Source: an uncultured Bacteroidales bacterium
GTDB taxonomy: Bacteria > Bacteroidota > Bacteroidia > Bacteroidales > Muribaculaceae
Direction: 5' to 3'
Assembly (NCBI GenBank): GCA_902776835.1
Contig: CACYRK010000012.1
Location: 1-64,000 of the forward strand
DNA length: 64,000 nt
Part shown: positions 1-7,783 of the stretch, piece after piece
How the letters are laid out: each line of letters begins with the position of its first letter
How positions within the stretch are numbered: position 1 is the first letter of the stretch
Made by a program: the position numbers and the translations under genes
Notes under the pieces: model-generated
Databases searched by the model: none
What the model was told of the DNA's origin: nothing
Seen by the model: only the letters and a program-made list of their open reading frames with translations

Positions 1-228
1 GGACAGTGGATGAAGATACAACTTCTTGTATGTGACCCCATTGACAATTGTGTCGCCTGAAATCTCCATAGCATACTCACAATGATAGATAACACCATCG
101 TTGGGCTCATTATCATAGTCCCAATAGTATACCCACTTCACGCCCTCGCGCACAAGTGGCACGTAGGCGCTGGCTGCGAGGCTGCAAGCCATTGCCATTA
201 TGGCAAATATAATACACTTCGTTTTCAT
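1..228 (-). CDS. Secreted hypothetical protein, N-terminal part only (runs off the window)
   Basis: The first 76 residues are visible. An ATG at 228 opens a clear signal peptide (MKTKCIIFAIMAMACSLAASA), followed by a mature start YVPLVREGVKWVYYW. The sequence is closely similar to the start of the next gene (231-1081), including AYVPLVREGVKWVYY, EISGD and TYKK, so the two are tandem paralogues. The start lies two bases after the stop codon of that upstream paralogue, so they are probably co-transcribed. By analogy the missing C-terminus may carry a dockerin-like tail. I do not recognise a function; this is a Bacteroidales exported protein of unknown role. Confidence 0.7.
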   Translation of the reverse strand, partial: MKTKCIIFAIMAMACSLAASAYVPLVREGVKWVYYWDYDNEPNDGVIYHCEYAMEISGDTIVNGVTYKKLYLHPLS

Positions 229-230
229 AA

Positions 231-1081
231 TTACCTTTTTAGTATAAAGTTGATTACCTCGTTGATGTCGGCGCCGTCGACAGCCGAGTCACCGTTAGTG
301 TCGTAATTGTAACGCTTGTTGCCCGTTAGCACGGCGTTAATCAACAGGTTGAGGTCAGAGCCGTCGACTTTCTTGTCGTCGTTGACATCGCACATATATG
401 TATAGGCCGGACCCTTGTACAGCACATTGCCTTCTGCGTCAGTACTGGTAAAAGAAAATCGGCAACGTTAAATAACCATCCTCGTATTTCAGTCATTCCC
501 GGAAGTCTAACATAGCCCACACCCTCTATAATATATCTCGGATGATATTTCTCATTTGTATACACTTTTGCCATCTCACCACCAACGTCGGTGTTATTTG
601 AATAAACATAATCAAACAAAGATTTGAAGTCAAAATCCTCGTTTTCAGGAATATTTGAAAAAGTGCGGTTAATATCATTAAAGTCATAAAGAATCCACTC
701 ATTCTCAACTACACCTCTTGCCAATGGTATTTCTCCAAATTCATATACCACACCATCATATTCATAAGAACTGCTGAAGTCATAATGGAAATAAATCACT
801 TTGTTATCTTCTCTCACCAAAGCGATTGGCTTTGAATTGTTGTCAATTTGCGAGGAAAATGGATGTAGAAAAACCTTCTTATAAGTGATATCACTAAGTA
901 CAGAGTCTCCTGAAATTTCTATTGAATACTCAGATTGTGAGCAAGGTCCGAAATTTGGTGCGTCGTTATAGTTGTAATAGTACACCCACTTAACGCCCTC
1001 ACGAACAAGCGGCACGTAGGCGCTGGCAGCAAGGCTGAACGCCATTGCCATTATGGCAAATATAAAAAATTTCACTTTCAT
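231..1081 (-). pseudogene. Secreted protein with C-terminal dockerin-like repeats, interrupted by a -1 frameshift
   Basis: The ATG at 1081 gives a signal peptide (MKVKFFIFAIMAMAFSLAASA); an in-frame start further up at 1147 would bury it and is rejected. The reading frame runs to about position 450 (ending ...EIRGWLFNVADFL) and then drifts into a nonsense Cys/Thr-rich tail. A second frame, open from about 460 down to 231, reads TSTDAEGNVLYKG and then two dockerin-type calcium-loop repeats (DVNDDKKVDGSDLN and DTNGDSAVDGADIN). Adding one base in the A runs at 450-458 joins the frames as VADFLFTSTDAEGN. This is either a real frameshift or a homopolymer error. The gene is a tandem paralogue of the gene at 1-228. 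Function unknown; the dockerin tail is common in Muribaculaceae-type secreted proteins. Confidence 0.65.
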
Positions 1082-1143
1082 GACTATTATGTTATTTAAT
1101 TCTCTTACAAATGTAGAAATAAAATCAGAAAATACCAAATAAT

Positions 1144-1389
1144 TCAATATTTACTTGGTATGAGCTTAAATTCCGCACCCTTTTCAACCCGGAAGCCGGG
1201 CATCATACGAGCCTCACCAAAGAATTCAACCTCGTAATCAGTACCAGCAGGTATGATGACATCACCTATTGTTCGGTTAGGGTCTACTTGTGAGCCAGCA
1301 GGGTTAATCCTTACTTGGGCATTACTAATGAATGCTGCTAGTAAGAAAACCAAAAGTAGCAACAAATCAATAATTGTGTCCTTTTTCAT
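1144..1389 (-). CDS. Small exported protein resembling a 3-coathanger-stack tail
   Basis: An 81-residue protein. The first 25 residues form a hydrophobic signal peptide ending in SNA. The mature part is about 56 residues: a polar stretch, then IIPAGTDYEVEFFGEA and PGFRVEKGAEFKLIPS. The pattern of a short beta hairpin followed by PGF..(E/K)G..F resembles the 3-coathanger-stack domains found at the ends of Bacteroidetes surface proteins, but here it stands almost alone. It lies 62 bases upstream of the start of the frameshifted dockerin gene on the same strand. Function unknown. The domain likeness is from pattern recognition only. Confidence 0.55.
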   Translation of the reverse strand: MKKDTIIDLLLLLVFLLAAFISNAQVRINPAGSQVDPNRTIGDVIIPAGTDYEVEFFGEARMMPGFRVEKGAEFKLIPSKY

Positions 1390-1505
1390 AATAATTATTG
1401 TATTAAGTTAATGAAATGCTATTTACACCTTATTCTATATATATACCCGCTTGGGTGGCGCGCCTGGGATTGAGAGCGCGCCACCGGCGGGCGCCTATAA
1501 AAAGG

Positions 1506-1796
1506 CTACAAAAGAAGAGCGGAGAACTCAATCCATCTCTTCTTATGACAAACCTCAAACAACAAATTGTCTTCGCCCGAAATGGTCACATAATGTGATG
1601 TCATCGCGTCGTTGAATGTGATATTAAGGGCTTGAGTTACGTAACTGTAATAACCCTGGGGCATGGCTAAGTGAGCTCCGCTAGAATTGTTGGAGAACAC
1701 AACCGTAGTTTGGTTGTTACCACCGAAGGGGATCTCAAACGCCGAAGCGAAAAAAACGGTGAATGAAAGAAGCAAAAATGTGATTGTTTTTTTCAT
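1506..1796 (-). CDS. Small exported hypothetical protein (possibly DUF3244-like)
   Basis: A 96-residue protein with a signal peptide (MKKTITFLLLSFTVFFASA). The mature part is rich in Asn, Ser and Thr and reads as short beta strands (TTVVFSNNSSG, LNITFNDAMTSHYVTISG, LLFEVCHKK). That strand layout recalls the small DUF3244-type exported proteins of Bacteroidales, but the C-terminal WIEFSALLL is atypical and the family assignment is weak. A TA-rich leader follows the start codon side. The gene between 1144 and 1389 lies downstream on the same strand, 116 bases away. Confidence 0.45.
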   Translation of the reverse strand: MKKTITFLLLSFTVFFASAFEIPFGGNNQTTVVFSNNSSGAHLAMPQGYYSYVTQALNITFNDAMTSHYVTISGEDNLLFEVCHKKRWIEFSALLL

Positions 1797-2053
1797 ATCA
1801 ATAATGTGTTTTTTTGAGGATAATTAATGATTTTGTGCTACAAAGTTACGAAAAAAAGATGAATTCTCCAAGCATTTGATAGTCAATTCGTATCGTGTAA
1901 CGCGTTGATTGACAACGATTTTCGTAAAGGTGGTAGTCAATTCGAAAGGCGTTGTTTGGAAAATTGAAAAAAGAGTGTGGGGAGTGCGCCTAACGGCGCA
2001 GAAATTTTAAAATTGCACGACCTGGTGGATTGAGGGAGTCGCGCTACCGCGCG

Positions 2054-2138
2054 AGAAATCTTTCAAATCTATTCCAAAATCTAACAAAATTATTTTTTTT
2101 CTGCCATAGCGCAATATGCACGCTGACGCGTGGAAATT
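2054..2138. repeat. 85-bp direct repeat, copy 1
   Basis: It begins AGAAATCTTTCAAATC and ends GACGCGTGGAAATT. It matches positions 2282-2366 over 85 bases with only two differences that I can see. A shorter shared motif, CACGACCTGGTGGA, occurs at 2016-2029 and again at 2385-2398, so the duplicated unit is shuffled rather than a simple tandem copy. Confidence 0.85.
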
Positions 2139-2281
2139 ATTCAAAATTTAAAATAAAATTTCACGCCCTATTGTCATAGTTATTTGATGTCGCAAGGTCG
2201 TGGAATTATTTTCTTAATAATTTTTTTAAATTTCCCGCCGTTAGGCGGCTTCTTTTGTGCGAAGGGAGTGCCTTGACGGGC

Positions 2282-2366
2282 AGAAATCTTTCAAATCTAT
2301 TCCAAAATCCAACAAAATTATTTTTTTTCTGCCATGGCGCAATATGCACGCTGACGCGTGGAAATT
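2282..2366. repeat. 85-bp direct repeat, copy 2
   Basis: Second copy of the repeat at 2054-2138, offset by 228 bases. The differences are C for T in the CTAAC/CCAAC block and G for A in CATAGC/CATGGC. It is followed by a CACGACCTGGTGGA motif at 2385-2398 that also precedes copy 1. Confidence 0.85.
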
Positions 2367-2499
2367 TTGAAATAAAGAAAATTCCACGACCTGGTGGAAT
2401 CAAAATATTTTTCATTAGGTCGTGCAATTATTATAATTGATAAATTTACTGCGCTTCGCTTGCCCTGCGGGCTCCCGTTCGGTCGTGAGCACTTCGTGG

Positions 2500-2540
2500 T
2501 TCCCGCGAAGCGGCTCTTTTGATTTCCCGCGAAGCGGCTC
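2500..2540. repeat. 17-bp direct repeat pair
   Basis: TTCCCGCGAAGCGGCTC occurs at 2500-2516 and again at 2524-2540. Each unit contains the small hairpin CCGC-GAA-GCGG. Confidence 0.8.
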
Positions 2541-2552
2541 CTTTATGCAGCA

Positions 2553-2584
2553 AAAGGGAGTGCACCTGGCGGCACACTCCCTTT
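2553..2584 (-). terminator. Probable terminator downstream of the TPR regulator
   Basis: A 10-bp perfect stem, AAAGGGAGTG (2553-2562) with CACTCCCTTT (2575-2584). On the minus strand it is followed by TTTTGC. It lies about 130 bases past the stop of the gene at 2713-4242. The stem is symmetrical and could act in both directions. Confidence 0.55.
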
Positions 2585-2712
2585 GTGGTTGAATATCAGA
2601 AGAATCAGATTAATCCGTAGTTTGCTCTTTTACAGCCAATTATTTGTTTAATTCGTGTAATTTGTTGACCAATAATTGTCATTTTGGGGTGAATGAGGTG
2701 GTCGCCCGGCCA

Positions 2713-4242
2713 TCAGGTGGAGTATTTTTTTAGGACTTGGCGGCCTGTGAGGCTCGCAGCATCCAACTTCTTGCGGATCAGCGAGCGACGCGTCGACACC
2801 GAGTGCGGCGTTAAAGAGTCGACCATCCTGGCTATCACAGGCAGTGGCAAGTCGAGGACTTCCAGGCAAATCTCTTTGAAGTCCTTCTCGTTGACCCCAT
2901 CGACGCTACAGATGGCCTTTCGCGCTCCTGGATAGACACCATCGATAAATTGGTAGAGTTTTTCCCAAAAGCCCTCGTTCACATTGATTTCGATGTCGCG
3001 TCGCGACATTATTGACGACTTTTTCGGCCCGGCGAAGGTGAGCATGTTTATCACGTCGTTCACGAGGTCGCTACGGCCCTGTTGCGTAACGAGGTCGGCC
3101 TGAAGCGTCTTGGTGTCGGCCGTGTCATTCTCGTGGCTCTCCAGGGCCTCGGTAAGCCGCTGGATTTGGTCGTCGCTGTGCTGTCGCAGCCGCTCCAGTT
3201 GGTTGAGCAATGACTTGCGCCGGCGGCGATTAAGATAGGCCAAAACCGCCAGCACAAGCAGCAGAGCGACTACCGCGGCCACGGCGATGGTGACCCACTT
3301 GATAAGTTGGGAATTGCGCTGCGCGGCATTCTCGAGTTTCAGCGCCGAGTAATACATCCTCTCGTGAGGCGTGACCGGCTTGGGGCAATTCGCGATATAG
3401 ATTTGCGCCGAGTCGAGTTCGCCAAGGCGAATGTGGGCACGAATAAGCAAATAATAACGGTTTCGGTCCAGAGGTCGCCCCATCTCGGCAACGCGATGCA
3501 CAGCATCGATGGCATTCCGGTACTGCTTGCTCTCGAAATAGGAAGTTGCCAAATAAAAACATGAGCGGCACAGAGATGTGGTGTCGTGCAACTGCTTATA
3601 GATGTCGATGGATCTATTCAGTTTAATTATTGCAGAATCTACATTTTTCCTGTTGTAAAAATAGCCGCATACCTGGTCAACTCCAGCCTGATACAATAAT
3701 GTGCTGTCGCAACTCTCAAAGTCTTTGCGCGCCTGCTCAAACTTGCTGATGACCTTATCCACCTCAGGACGAACCGTGGTGCGCGATAGGATTTCTGCCT
3801 GCCGGAGCAGGGCCATGCCATGGTAGTAAGGGTCGCCACCCTCGGTGATTTGCTCGACACGCTTGTAGTAAATCATCGCGGAGTCGAGCTGCTGCATCTC
3901 CTCGAGGGCATTGGCTTTGTAGAGAAGCGCCCTCATGTAGAGCCTGTCGCTATAGCGGTGCTCCGTCCAGTAATTGTAGGCAACGTTGATGATGCTGTCG
4001 GAAGTCGGGGTGATGTAGGCCTTGTACATTGCCTGCGAGGTGAGCAGTGCGTGGTAAGCGCGGTTGTGTGGCGAGAGAGTCGTCACATCGATGGCGTTAA
4101 GCGAGTCGAGCATCATCTTGGCCGTGTCGATTTTAAAGCCGTAGAGTTTCTCGATTAGAGTAGAGAGTGGAGAGATGTGATGGGCGTGTGTGTCAAAATG
4201 AAATGAGTCACGCTTCGCGTGAGAAATCAAACAAATCGACAC
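2713..4242 (-). CDS. TPR-membrane-coiled-coil regulator with damaged N-terminus
   Basis: A 509-residue protein with TPR-like helices over roughly residues 40-300, a transmembrane segment near 315-338 (VTIAVAAVVALLLVLAVLAYL), a basic stop-transfer RRRR, a coiled coil around 345-400, and a C-terminal 110-residue domain ending in a helix-turn-helix-like stretch (SVSTRRSLIRKKL). Bacteroidales proteins of this layout normally start with a lipoprotein or Sec signal before DSLxxxxPDxAL. Here the first 30 or so residues (MSICLISHAKRD...) show no signal peptide, and residues 1-18 are encoded inside an inverted-repeat element (4188-4354). I infer that the original 5' end was lost, so the product may be non-functional or misplaced. 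Its role is probably envelope sensing linked to a cytoplasmic output domain. Confidence 0.65.
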   Translation of the reverse strand: MSICLISHAKRDSFHFDTHAHHISPLSTLIEKLYGFKIDTAKMMLDSLNAIDVTTLSPHNRAYHALLTSQAMYKAYITPTSDSIINVAYNYWTEHRYSDRLYMRALLYKANALEEMQQLDSAMIYYKRVEQITEGGDPYYHGMALLRQAEILSRTTVRPEVDKVISKFEQARKDFESCDSTLLYQAGVDQVCGYFYNRKNVDSAIIKLNRSIDIYKQLHDTTSLCRSCFYLATSYFESKQYRNAIDAVHRVAEMGRPLDRNRYYLLIRAHIRLGELDSAQIYIANCPKPVTPHERMYYSALKLENAAQRNSQLIKWVTIAVAAVVALLLVLAVLAYLNRRRRKSLLNQLERLRQHSDDQIQRLTEALESHENDTADTKTLQADLVTQQGRSDLVNDVINMLTFAGPKKSSIMSRRDIEINVNEGFWEKLYQFIDGVYPGARKAICSVDGVNEKDFKEICLEVLDLPLPVIARMVDSLTPHSVSTRRSLIRKKLDAASLTGRQVLKKYST

Positions 4243-4354
4243 AAATCGAACAAATTGTTAATTGTTTAATTCATAATAAATTATTATTTGTTTGATTTGA
4301 TAATATTTGTTTGATTTACTGCGCTGAGCGCACTGAATCAGCATTTTGACACAC
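4188..4354. mobile_element. Small element bounded by 13-bp perfect inverted repeats
   Basis: GTGTGTCAAAATG at 4188-4200 is matched by its exact reverse complement at 4342-4354. The 141 bases between are AT-rich and contain repeated TTTGTTTGATT-like words and a short GC hairpin near 4320. The left end lies inside the reading frame of the TPR regulator, and the right end lies just beyond the stop of the TPR gene at 4369. No coding content. MITE-like is an inference; a bidirectional terminator pair is the alternative. Confidence 0.5.
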
Positions 4355-4368
4355 TCTATCTGTAGGGG

Positions 4369-6009
4369 TTATCGCTTGACGGCGAAGTTGGCCTCGTTTT
4401 GCTTGAGGATAATCTCGAAGTCCTCGTAGCGACGCGCGAGTTTGAGGTTGACATAAGGCTCCTCGTTGACCTCGAGTTCGAATCGGCTGCCGAAGCCGTT
4501 GGCCAGCGCGCTGCGCAGATAGTCGCGTGCCTGCTGCTTGTCGCCGGCATCCTCGTCACCGATGTCGCTCATCAGGGCAGCCGCCTCGATGTAACTGCGT
4601 CCGCCGGGCAGAATGCCTTCCTGGATGATGTCGCGAGCCCACTGGCGTGCCTCGTCGTCGCGCTGCAACTCATGCAGAGCGAATCCGCGCAGCGAGTAAA
4701 TCGACTTGTCCTCCTGGTCGACCACGGCCTTGAAGTCGGCCTTGGCGGCCTTCTCGTTCTTCAGGCGGTACTTGTAGAGCCATCCGCGCATCAGCAGTGC
4801 CTCGGGCGACGTGGCGTTGAGCACAAGAGCCTGTCGCAGCGCCTCCAGCGCCTGCTCGTCGTTGCGCTGGGCAATCAGCAGGCGAGCCTTGGCCAGCAGC
4901 ACGGCATGCTGGTCGCCGGTGATGCTGTTGGCCTTTTGGATGCTCTTCATGGCAGCCGTCATGTCATTGGCGCCATATTGCGCGATGCGGGCCTGGAGCA
5001 GATAGTACTCGGTGTCCTCGGGCTCGAGGGCGATGGCGCGGTCGATGCTCTTCTTGGCATCGTCCCACATGAGCAACTCGCTCTGGCACAGCGCCTGATA
5101 GTAGTAGATGATGTGGTGGTCGTAGAGGTTGTTGGCCACGATGGCGTTCAGCGCATGCAGCGCCTGGCCGTAGTGGTAGTGGCGCATGGCGATTGAGGCC
5201 TTCACATAGTAGAAGGTGCCCACCTGCGGGGCTTTGTCAATCGACTCGCTGAGGGCCTTCATCACCGACTCGTAATGCACGTCGCTCATCGCCACAAGCG
5301 CATTGATGGCCTTCGACTCGTTGCTGCCCACGCTCATGGCCGAAATCAGGTCCTGAGCGGCGGGCTCATACTGCTGCATGCGCGTGAGCACGTCGGCACG
5401 GTTGATGTAGACCTGAGGCTCGGCGGTGAACAGTTCCACAGCCTTGTCGACATACTCCACAGCCTTGCCGTAGTTGTTGCGGGCGAGTTCCACGAGTGCG
5501 AGTTGGTAGTGCGCGTCGTAGTTCATTGGCGATTCGCGCAAGATGATTTTGAAGTTGCGCTCGGCGGCGTCGACGTCGTTCATCTTCAGCGCCACCTTAC
5601 CCAGCATGTCGACACACGCCAGGTTGTTAGGCGACAGTTCGCTCACTTGCCTCAACGCCTCTACTTCGTCCTCGTATTGCTGCGTAATATCGTAGAGACG
5701 TGCCAGCAGCAGATATGTGTCGACACGCGACTCTTTGTCTTTTTTCGGCAACTGTTCGAGCACGATTTTTGCGTCGTCGATTGCCGCTTGATACTCGCCG
5801 TTGTAGTAGAGTTGGTTGGCACGTGCGAAGCGCGTGTCGTAGTCGTCGGGGTTTGCTTCGAGGGCGCGGTTGTACACGCCCATCACGGCCTCAGTGATGC
5901 GGTCGCGCACGCGCTGGTCGTCGTCGCTGAGTTGTTGCTGTTGTGCCCAGGCAGCCATAGTTGCCATGCAGCACATCAGCGCCAGTGCAAAATGCTTTAA
6001 AAATTTCAT
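4369..6009 (-). CDS. Exported tetratricopeptide-repeat protein
   Basis: A 546-residue protein with a signal peptide (MKFLKHFALALMCCMATMAAWA) followed by QQQQLSDDDQ. Nearly the whole mature chain is TPR helices. Recognisable units include ANPDDYDTRFARANQLYYNGEYQAA, SPNNLACVDMLGKVALKMNDVDAA, NYDAHYQLALVELARNNYGKAVEY, LEPEDTEYYLLQARIAQYG and TSPEALLMRGWLY. No enzymatic domain is visible. TPR scaffolds of this type act as periplasmic protein-protein adaptors, and the partner is unknown. It is upstream of the damaged TPR regulator on the same strand, and the inverted-repeat element sits between them. The next gene, kdsA, ends 33 bases upstream of its start. Confidence 0.8.
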   Translation of the reverse strand: MKFLKHFALALMCCMATMAAWAQQQQLSDDDQRVRDRITEAVMGVYNRALEANPDDYDTRFARANQLYYNGEYQAAIDDAKIVLEQLPKKDKESRVDTYLLLARLYDITQQYEDEVEALRQVSELSPNNLACVDMLGKVALKMNDVDAAERNFKIILRESPMNYDAHYQLALVELARNNYGKAVEYVDKAVELFTAEPQVYINRADVLTRMQQYEPAAQDLISAMSVGSNESKAINALVAMSDVHYESVMKALSESIDKAPQVGTFYYVKASIAMRHYHYGQALHALNAIVANNLYDHHIIYYYQALCQSELLMWDDAKKSIDRAIALEPEDTEYYLLQARIAQYGANDMTAAMKSIQKANSITGDQHAVLLAKARLLIAQRNDEQALEALRQALVLNATSPEALLMRGWLYKYRLKNEKAAKADFKAVVDQEDKSIYSLRGFALHELQRDDEARQWARDIIQEGILPGGRSYIEAAALMSDIGDEDAGDKQQARDYLRSALANGFGSRFELEVNEEPYVNLKLARRYEDFEIILKQNEANFAVKR

Positions 6010-6042
6010 TGGTGTATTTATCGTTTTTTTTGATTAATAATC

Positions 6043-6864
6043 TCAGTTGTCGAGTTCGTTGACCGCCAGGCGCAGTTGTGCCAGTCGCGTGAGGAGGCCG
6101 TCGAGCAGGTCGAGCCGCAGCATGTTCGCTCCGTCGCTCTTGGCCACGGCGGGATTCTGGTGCGTCTCCAGGAAAATGCCGTCGGCTCCGGTTGCGATGG
6201 CGGCCCTGGCGAGCGGCTCGATGAGTTGTGGCAACCCGCCGGTGACGCCGCTGGCCTGGTTGGGCTGCTGCAGCGAGTGCGTGACATCGACGATGACTGG
6301 CGCAAACTGCCGCATCACGGGGATGCCGCGCACGTCCACAATGAGGTCGGTGTAGCCGAAGGTGGTGCCGCGCTCGGTGATGGCCACGTCGTCGCAGCCG
6401 GCGTCGCGCACCTTGCGCACAGCGTGCTCCATGGCTTGCGGCGAGAGAAATTGCCCCTTCTTGATGTTAATCATGCGACCCGTGCGCGCGGCGGCCACCA
6501 AGAGTTCGGTCTGGCGGCACAGGAAGGCCGGAATCTGCAGCACGTCGACGTATTGCGCCGCCATGGCAGCCTCTTCCACGCTGTGGATGTCGGTCACCAC
6601 GGGAATGTTGAAGGTGTCGCGCACCTTGCGCAATATCTTCAGCGCCTTCTCGTCGCCGATGCCGGTGAAGGAGTCGAGGCGCGAGCGGTTGGCCTTGCGG
6701 TAACTGCCCTTAAACACGTAAGGGATGCCCAGACGCTGCGTGATGGCCAGCGCCTGCTCGGCAATGTCGAGAGCCATCGCCTCGCCCTCGATAACACAAG
6801 GGCCGGCGAGCAGAAAGAATTGCCGCGAGGCATTATTGGTGAGTTGTTGAATCAAAGTTGCCAT
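6043..6864 (-). CDS. kdsA: 3-deoxy-8-phosphooctulonate (KDO-8-P) synthase
   Basis: 273 residues, the usual length. The enzyme condenses phosphoenolpyruvate with D-arabinose 5-phosphate to give KDO-8-phosphate, the first step toward the KDO of lipopolysaccharide, in the cytosol. Family signatures are LLAGPCVIEG (residues 18-27), FKGSYRKANRSR, GxPVVTDIHS, LQIPAFLCRQTELL, NIKKGQFLSP, VDVTHSLQQPN and the C-terminal LETHQNPAVAKSDGANML. Cys23 with the later His, Glu and Asp (SDGAN) matches the metal-dependent class rather than the E. coli-type metal-independent class. It is downstream of rsmE, separated by a terminator hairpin, so it probably has its own promoter. Confidence 0.95.
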   Translation of the reverse strand: MATLIQQLTNNASRQFFLLAGPCVIEGEAMALDIAEQALAITQRLGIPYVFKGSYRKANRSRLDSFTGIGDEKALKILRKVRDTFNIPVVTDIHSVEEAAMAAQYVDVLQIPAFLCRQTELLVAAARTGRMINIKKGQFLSPQAMEHAVRKVRDAGCDDVAITERGTTFGYTDLIVDVRGIPVMRQFAPVIVDVTHSLQQPNQASGVTGGLPQLIEPLARAAIATGADGIFLETHQNPAVAKSDGANMLRLDLLDGLLTRLAQLRLAVNELDN

Positions 6865-6895
6865 TTTCTCAATAAACTAAACGTGCAAAATTACA

Positions 6896-6934
6896 AAAAG
6901 TTGCGCCACTAACACTATTAGTGGCACAACTTTT
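6896..6934 (-). terminator. Terminator hairpin between rsmE and kdsA
   Basis: A 15-bp stem with one mismatch: AAAAGTTGCGCCACT (6896-6910) with AGTGGCACAACTTTT (6920-6934), and a 9-base loop. On the minus strand the stem is followed by a T-rich tract (TTTTTGTAATTTTG), as expected for an intrinsic terminator after rsmE. Confidence 0.7.
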
Positions 6935-7061
6935 AGGATATTATAACGAAAACGGCCAGTTTGCGCCGCAATTAACACATCATAGCGCGTCTCGAACCCT
7001 CGCCCCGTCGAATGCTCGATTGCTCGAAAATTCGAGTCCGGCGAGAGAACATCGGGGTGCC

Positions 7062-7778
7062 CTACCCCCTTGAGGTGATGGCGTGGAATGCCGCGACGGC
7101 GGCCACAGCGGCGGTCTCGGTGCGCAAGCGGCTCTCGCCCAACGTTACGGGCACAAAGCCGGCAGCCAGCGCGGCATCGACCTCGGCGGGAGTGAAATCG
7201 CCCTCGGGGCCGATGAGGATGGTGACGTCGGTGCCAGGCTCGTAAAGTTGCGCCAGGCTACGGCGCTGCTCACGCGGCAAGGCGGGGTCGCAATAGGCGA
7301 TAAACCGCTGGCCGGCCGGGGCTTGCGACAGAAAGGCGGCGATTGGCGTCAACTCGTCGAGTTGCGGCAGTGTGGCTTTGAGCGACTGCTTCATGGCGGC
7401 AACGAGGATTTTACGTAACCGCTCGGTCTTGAGCACCTTGCGCTCGCTGTTGCCACACAGCAGCGGCACGATGCGGTCGATGCCCATCTCGGTGCATTTC
7501 TCGGCAAGCCACTCGATGCGGTCGAGGTTCTTGGTGGGTGCCACGGCCAGCGTAATAGTACCCTGCCACGGGCGCGGCAGCGACTGGCTGTCGACAATCT
7601 CCACCTGGCAGTGCTTGCTGTGCGCCAACGTGATGCGGCAAGTGTGCAACGTGCCACAGCCGTCGACCACCTCAATGGTGTCGCCGGCCGAGAGCCGCAG
7701 CACGCGCACGCAGTGCTGCGACTCCTCGTCGCCCAGCGATAGGGTTGATGCTATGTCGGGTTGGTAAAACCGATGCAT
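7062..7778 (-). CDS. rsmE: 16S rRNA (uracil-1498-N3) methyltransferase
   Basis: 238 residues, the usual RsmE length. It uses S-adenosylmethionine to methylate N3 of U1498 in 16S rRNA of the 30S subunit. The N-terminal PUA-like part reads HCVRVLRLSAGDTIEVVDGCG, and the middle has VAPTKNLDRIEWLAEKCTEMGIDRIVPL. The C-terminal SPOUT knot carries the cofactor motifs ILIGPEGDF and LGESRLRTETAAVAA. GESRLR replaces the more usual G.RILR, a mild variation. The gene starts six bases after the stop of the MFS permease gene upstream, so the two are probably co-transcribed. Confidence 0.93.
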   Translation of the reverse strand: MHRFYQPDIASTLSLGDEESQHCVRVLRLSAGDTIEVVDGCGTLHTCRITLAHSKHCQVEIVDSQSLPRPWQGTITLAVAPTKNLDRIEWLAEKCTEMGIDRIVPLLCGNSERKVLKTERLRKILVAAMKQSLKATLPQLDELTPIAAFLSQAPAGQRFIAYCDPALPREQRRSLAQLYEPGTDVTILIGPEGDFTPAEVDAALAAGFVPVTLGESRLRTETAAVAAVAAFHAITSRG

Positions 7779-7783
7779 CGGTA

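Larger units (their letters stand above)
1797..2712. other. Gene-free, repeat-rich intergenic region
   Basis: About 900 bases without a convincing gene. Two short overlapping open frames at 2206-2440 have biased, low-complexity translations and no family likeness. The stretch is AT-rich with embedded GC hairpins, such as CCGCC-GTTA-GGCGG near 2236. It contains an 85-bp direct repeat, a 17-bp direct repeat and several variants of a GGGAGTGC(G/A)CC..CGGC(G/A)CA motif near 1980, 2265 and 2558. Confidence 0.7.

Noticed and set aside
2206..2440. Two overlapping short open frames on opposite strands.
   Set aside because: They fall in a repeat-rich gap with duplicated non-coding sequence, and the translations show no domain or signal peptide.
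6990..7061. A possible tRNA or hairpin with TTCGAG-type words near the rsmE stop.
   Set aside because: No acceptor stem, anticodon arm or CCA-like end could be aligned. The matching words are short.
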